A stretch of 64,000 bases of DNA, from the NCBI GenBank assembly GCA_958298945.1, contig OY282606.1, forward strand, positions 74,325,622 to 74,389,621, given 5' to 3'. This stretch comes from Atherix ibis. Taxonomy: Eukaryota > Arthropoda > Insecta > Diptera > Athericidae. Positions 63,643 to 64,000 of this stretch are shown here, in pieces; position 1 is the first letter of the stretch; every line of letters begins with the position of its first letter. Under the pieces are notes generated by a model that was not told the origin of the DNA, did not search any database, and saw only the letters and a program-made list of their open reading frames with translations. The translations under genes were made by a program, and so were the position numbers.

Positions 63643-64000
63643 CTAAAAATTTAAAATATATTATTATTTATTATTTTTTCTATTAACTATAGTATATTTA
63701 AAGTTGCCATATTGCAATAAAATCCTATCAGTTCAACAATCTTTTGATATATTTTAGCAAAATCATCTATTACTATTAAACATATGCAATTTGACCATAT
63801 GGTGCTGACTAAGTTTTGATATGAAACACAATTTTTCGATAATACGAATGATTTTGATTGTACAAATGCGCTTATCAGAATTATAATTGTGCAAACTAAT
63901 ATTTGATTATATAATGAATAAATTCATATTACTAGAAAGGTGATGATAATTGTCTTATCTATAGTAAGGGAGCAATAGGGCGACTGATATTGTCATGAAA
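63643..64000. other. TrpA1: upstream of the last visible TrpA1 exon
   Basis: Either an intron leading to a first exon beyond the window or the promoter of the long isoform. Nothing specific seen. Confidence 0.45.

Noticed and set aside
1..64000. CRISPR arrays, bacterial promoters, operons
   Set aside because: Spliced genes, mariners and U6 show a eukaryotic genome; no regular spacer-repeat array is present.
1..64000. Species or family assignment
   Set aside because: Channel and U6 features fit a fly, but nothing read by eye distinguishes families of Diptera safely.

Overview
The window looks like AT-rich insect nuclear DNA, probably from a fly (Diptera). The backbone is one intron-rich gene on the minus strand, TrpA1, which encodes the ankyrin-repeat TRP channel for heat and irritants. 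Its exons run from about 63.6 kb (upstream alternative N-terminus) to a stop codon at 836, so almost everything else in the window is intron. I placed 19 coding exons from open frame, GT/AG sites and matching phase. The short-N-terminus form adds up to exactly 1176 codons including the stop (1175 residues). Two points stand out. There are two alternative 5' ends, at 63.6-63.3 kb and at 35.5 kb, both joining the same exon at 34.2 kb in phase 0. There is also a pair of mutually exclusive-looking exons (12,980-13,090 and 11,894-12,001), both starting with IKYSF, just before the first membrane segment. This matches the alternative ankyrin-cap exons known from Drosophila TrpA1.

The introns and the short 3' flank are packed with transposons, above all Tc1/mariner elements. 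At least seven types are present: (A) an intact-looking mariner at 49,801-51,094 and the 3' end of a matching copy at 1-329; (B) two copies with different internal deletions at 4.0 and 25.6 kb; (C) decayed Hsmar1/cecropia-like copies at 2.0, 9.0, 18.7 and 28.6 kb; (D) copies at 14.9, 51.6 and 60.4 kb, the middle one a fold-back with two 5' ends; (E) DD41D (rosa-like) copies at 20.9, 30.1, 33.1 and 53.9 kb; (F) a nearly intact mariner at 37.9 kb with one frameshift; (G) an old relic at 44.9 kb. Non-LTR retrotransposon pieces lie at 3.1-5.2 kb (split by a mariner), 7.6-8.4, 22.2, 27.1-28.6 and 56.4-59.2 kb.

Other features are a full-length 107-nt U6 snRNA gene at 56,287-56,393 on the plus strand with an insect-type promoter layout, a tRNA-like sequence at 60.14-60.21 kb, several MITE-like or hairpin inverted repeats (20.4, 23.3-23.6, 24.0-24.2, 42.1-42.4, 44.5-44.7 kb), and a degenerate short-unit repeat near 53 kb. 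Except for the U6 gene and the possible tRNA-like unit, I see no second host gene. Everything here was read by eye. Subfamily names of transposons come from remembered motifs, and no alignment or database search was run.
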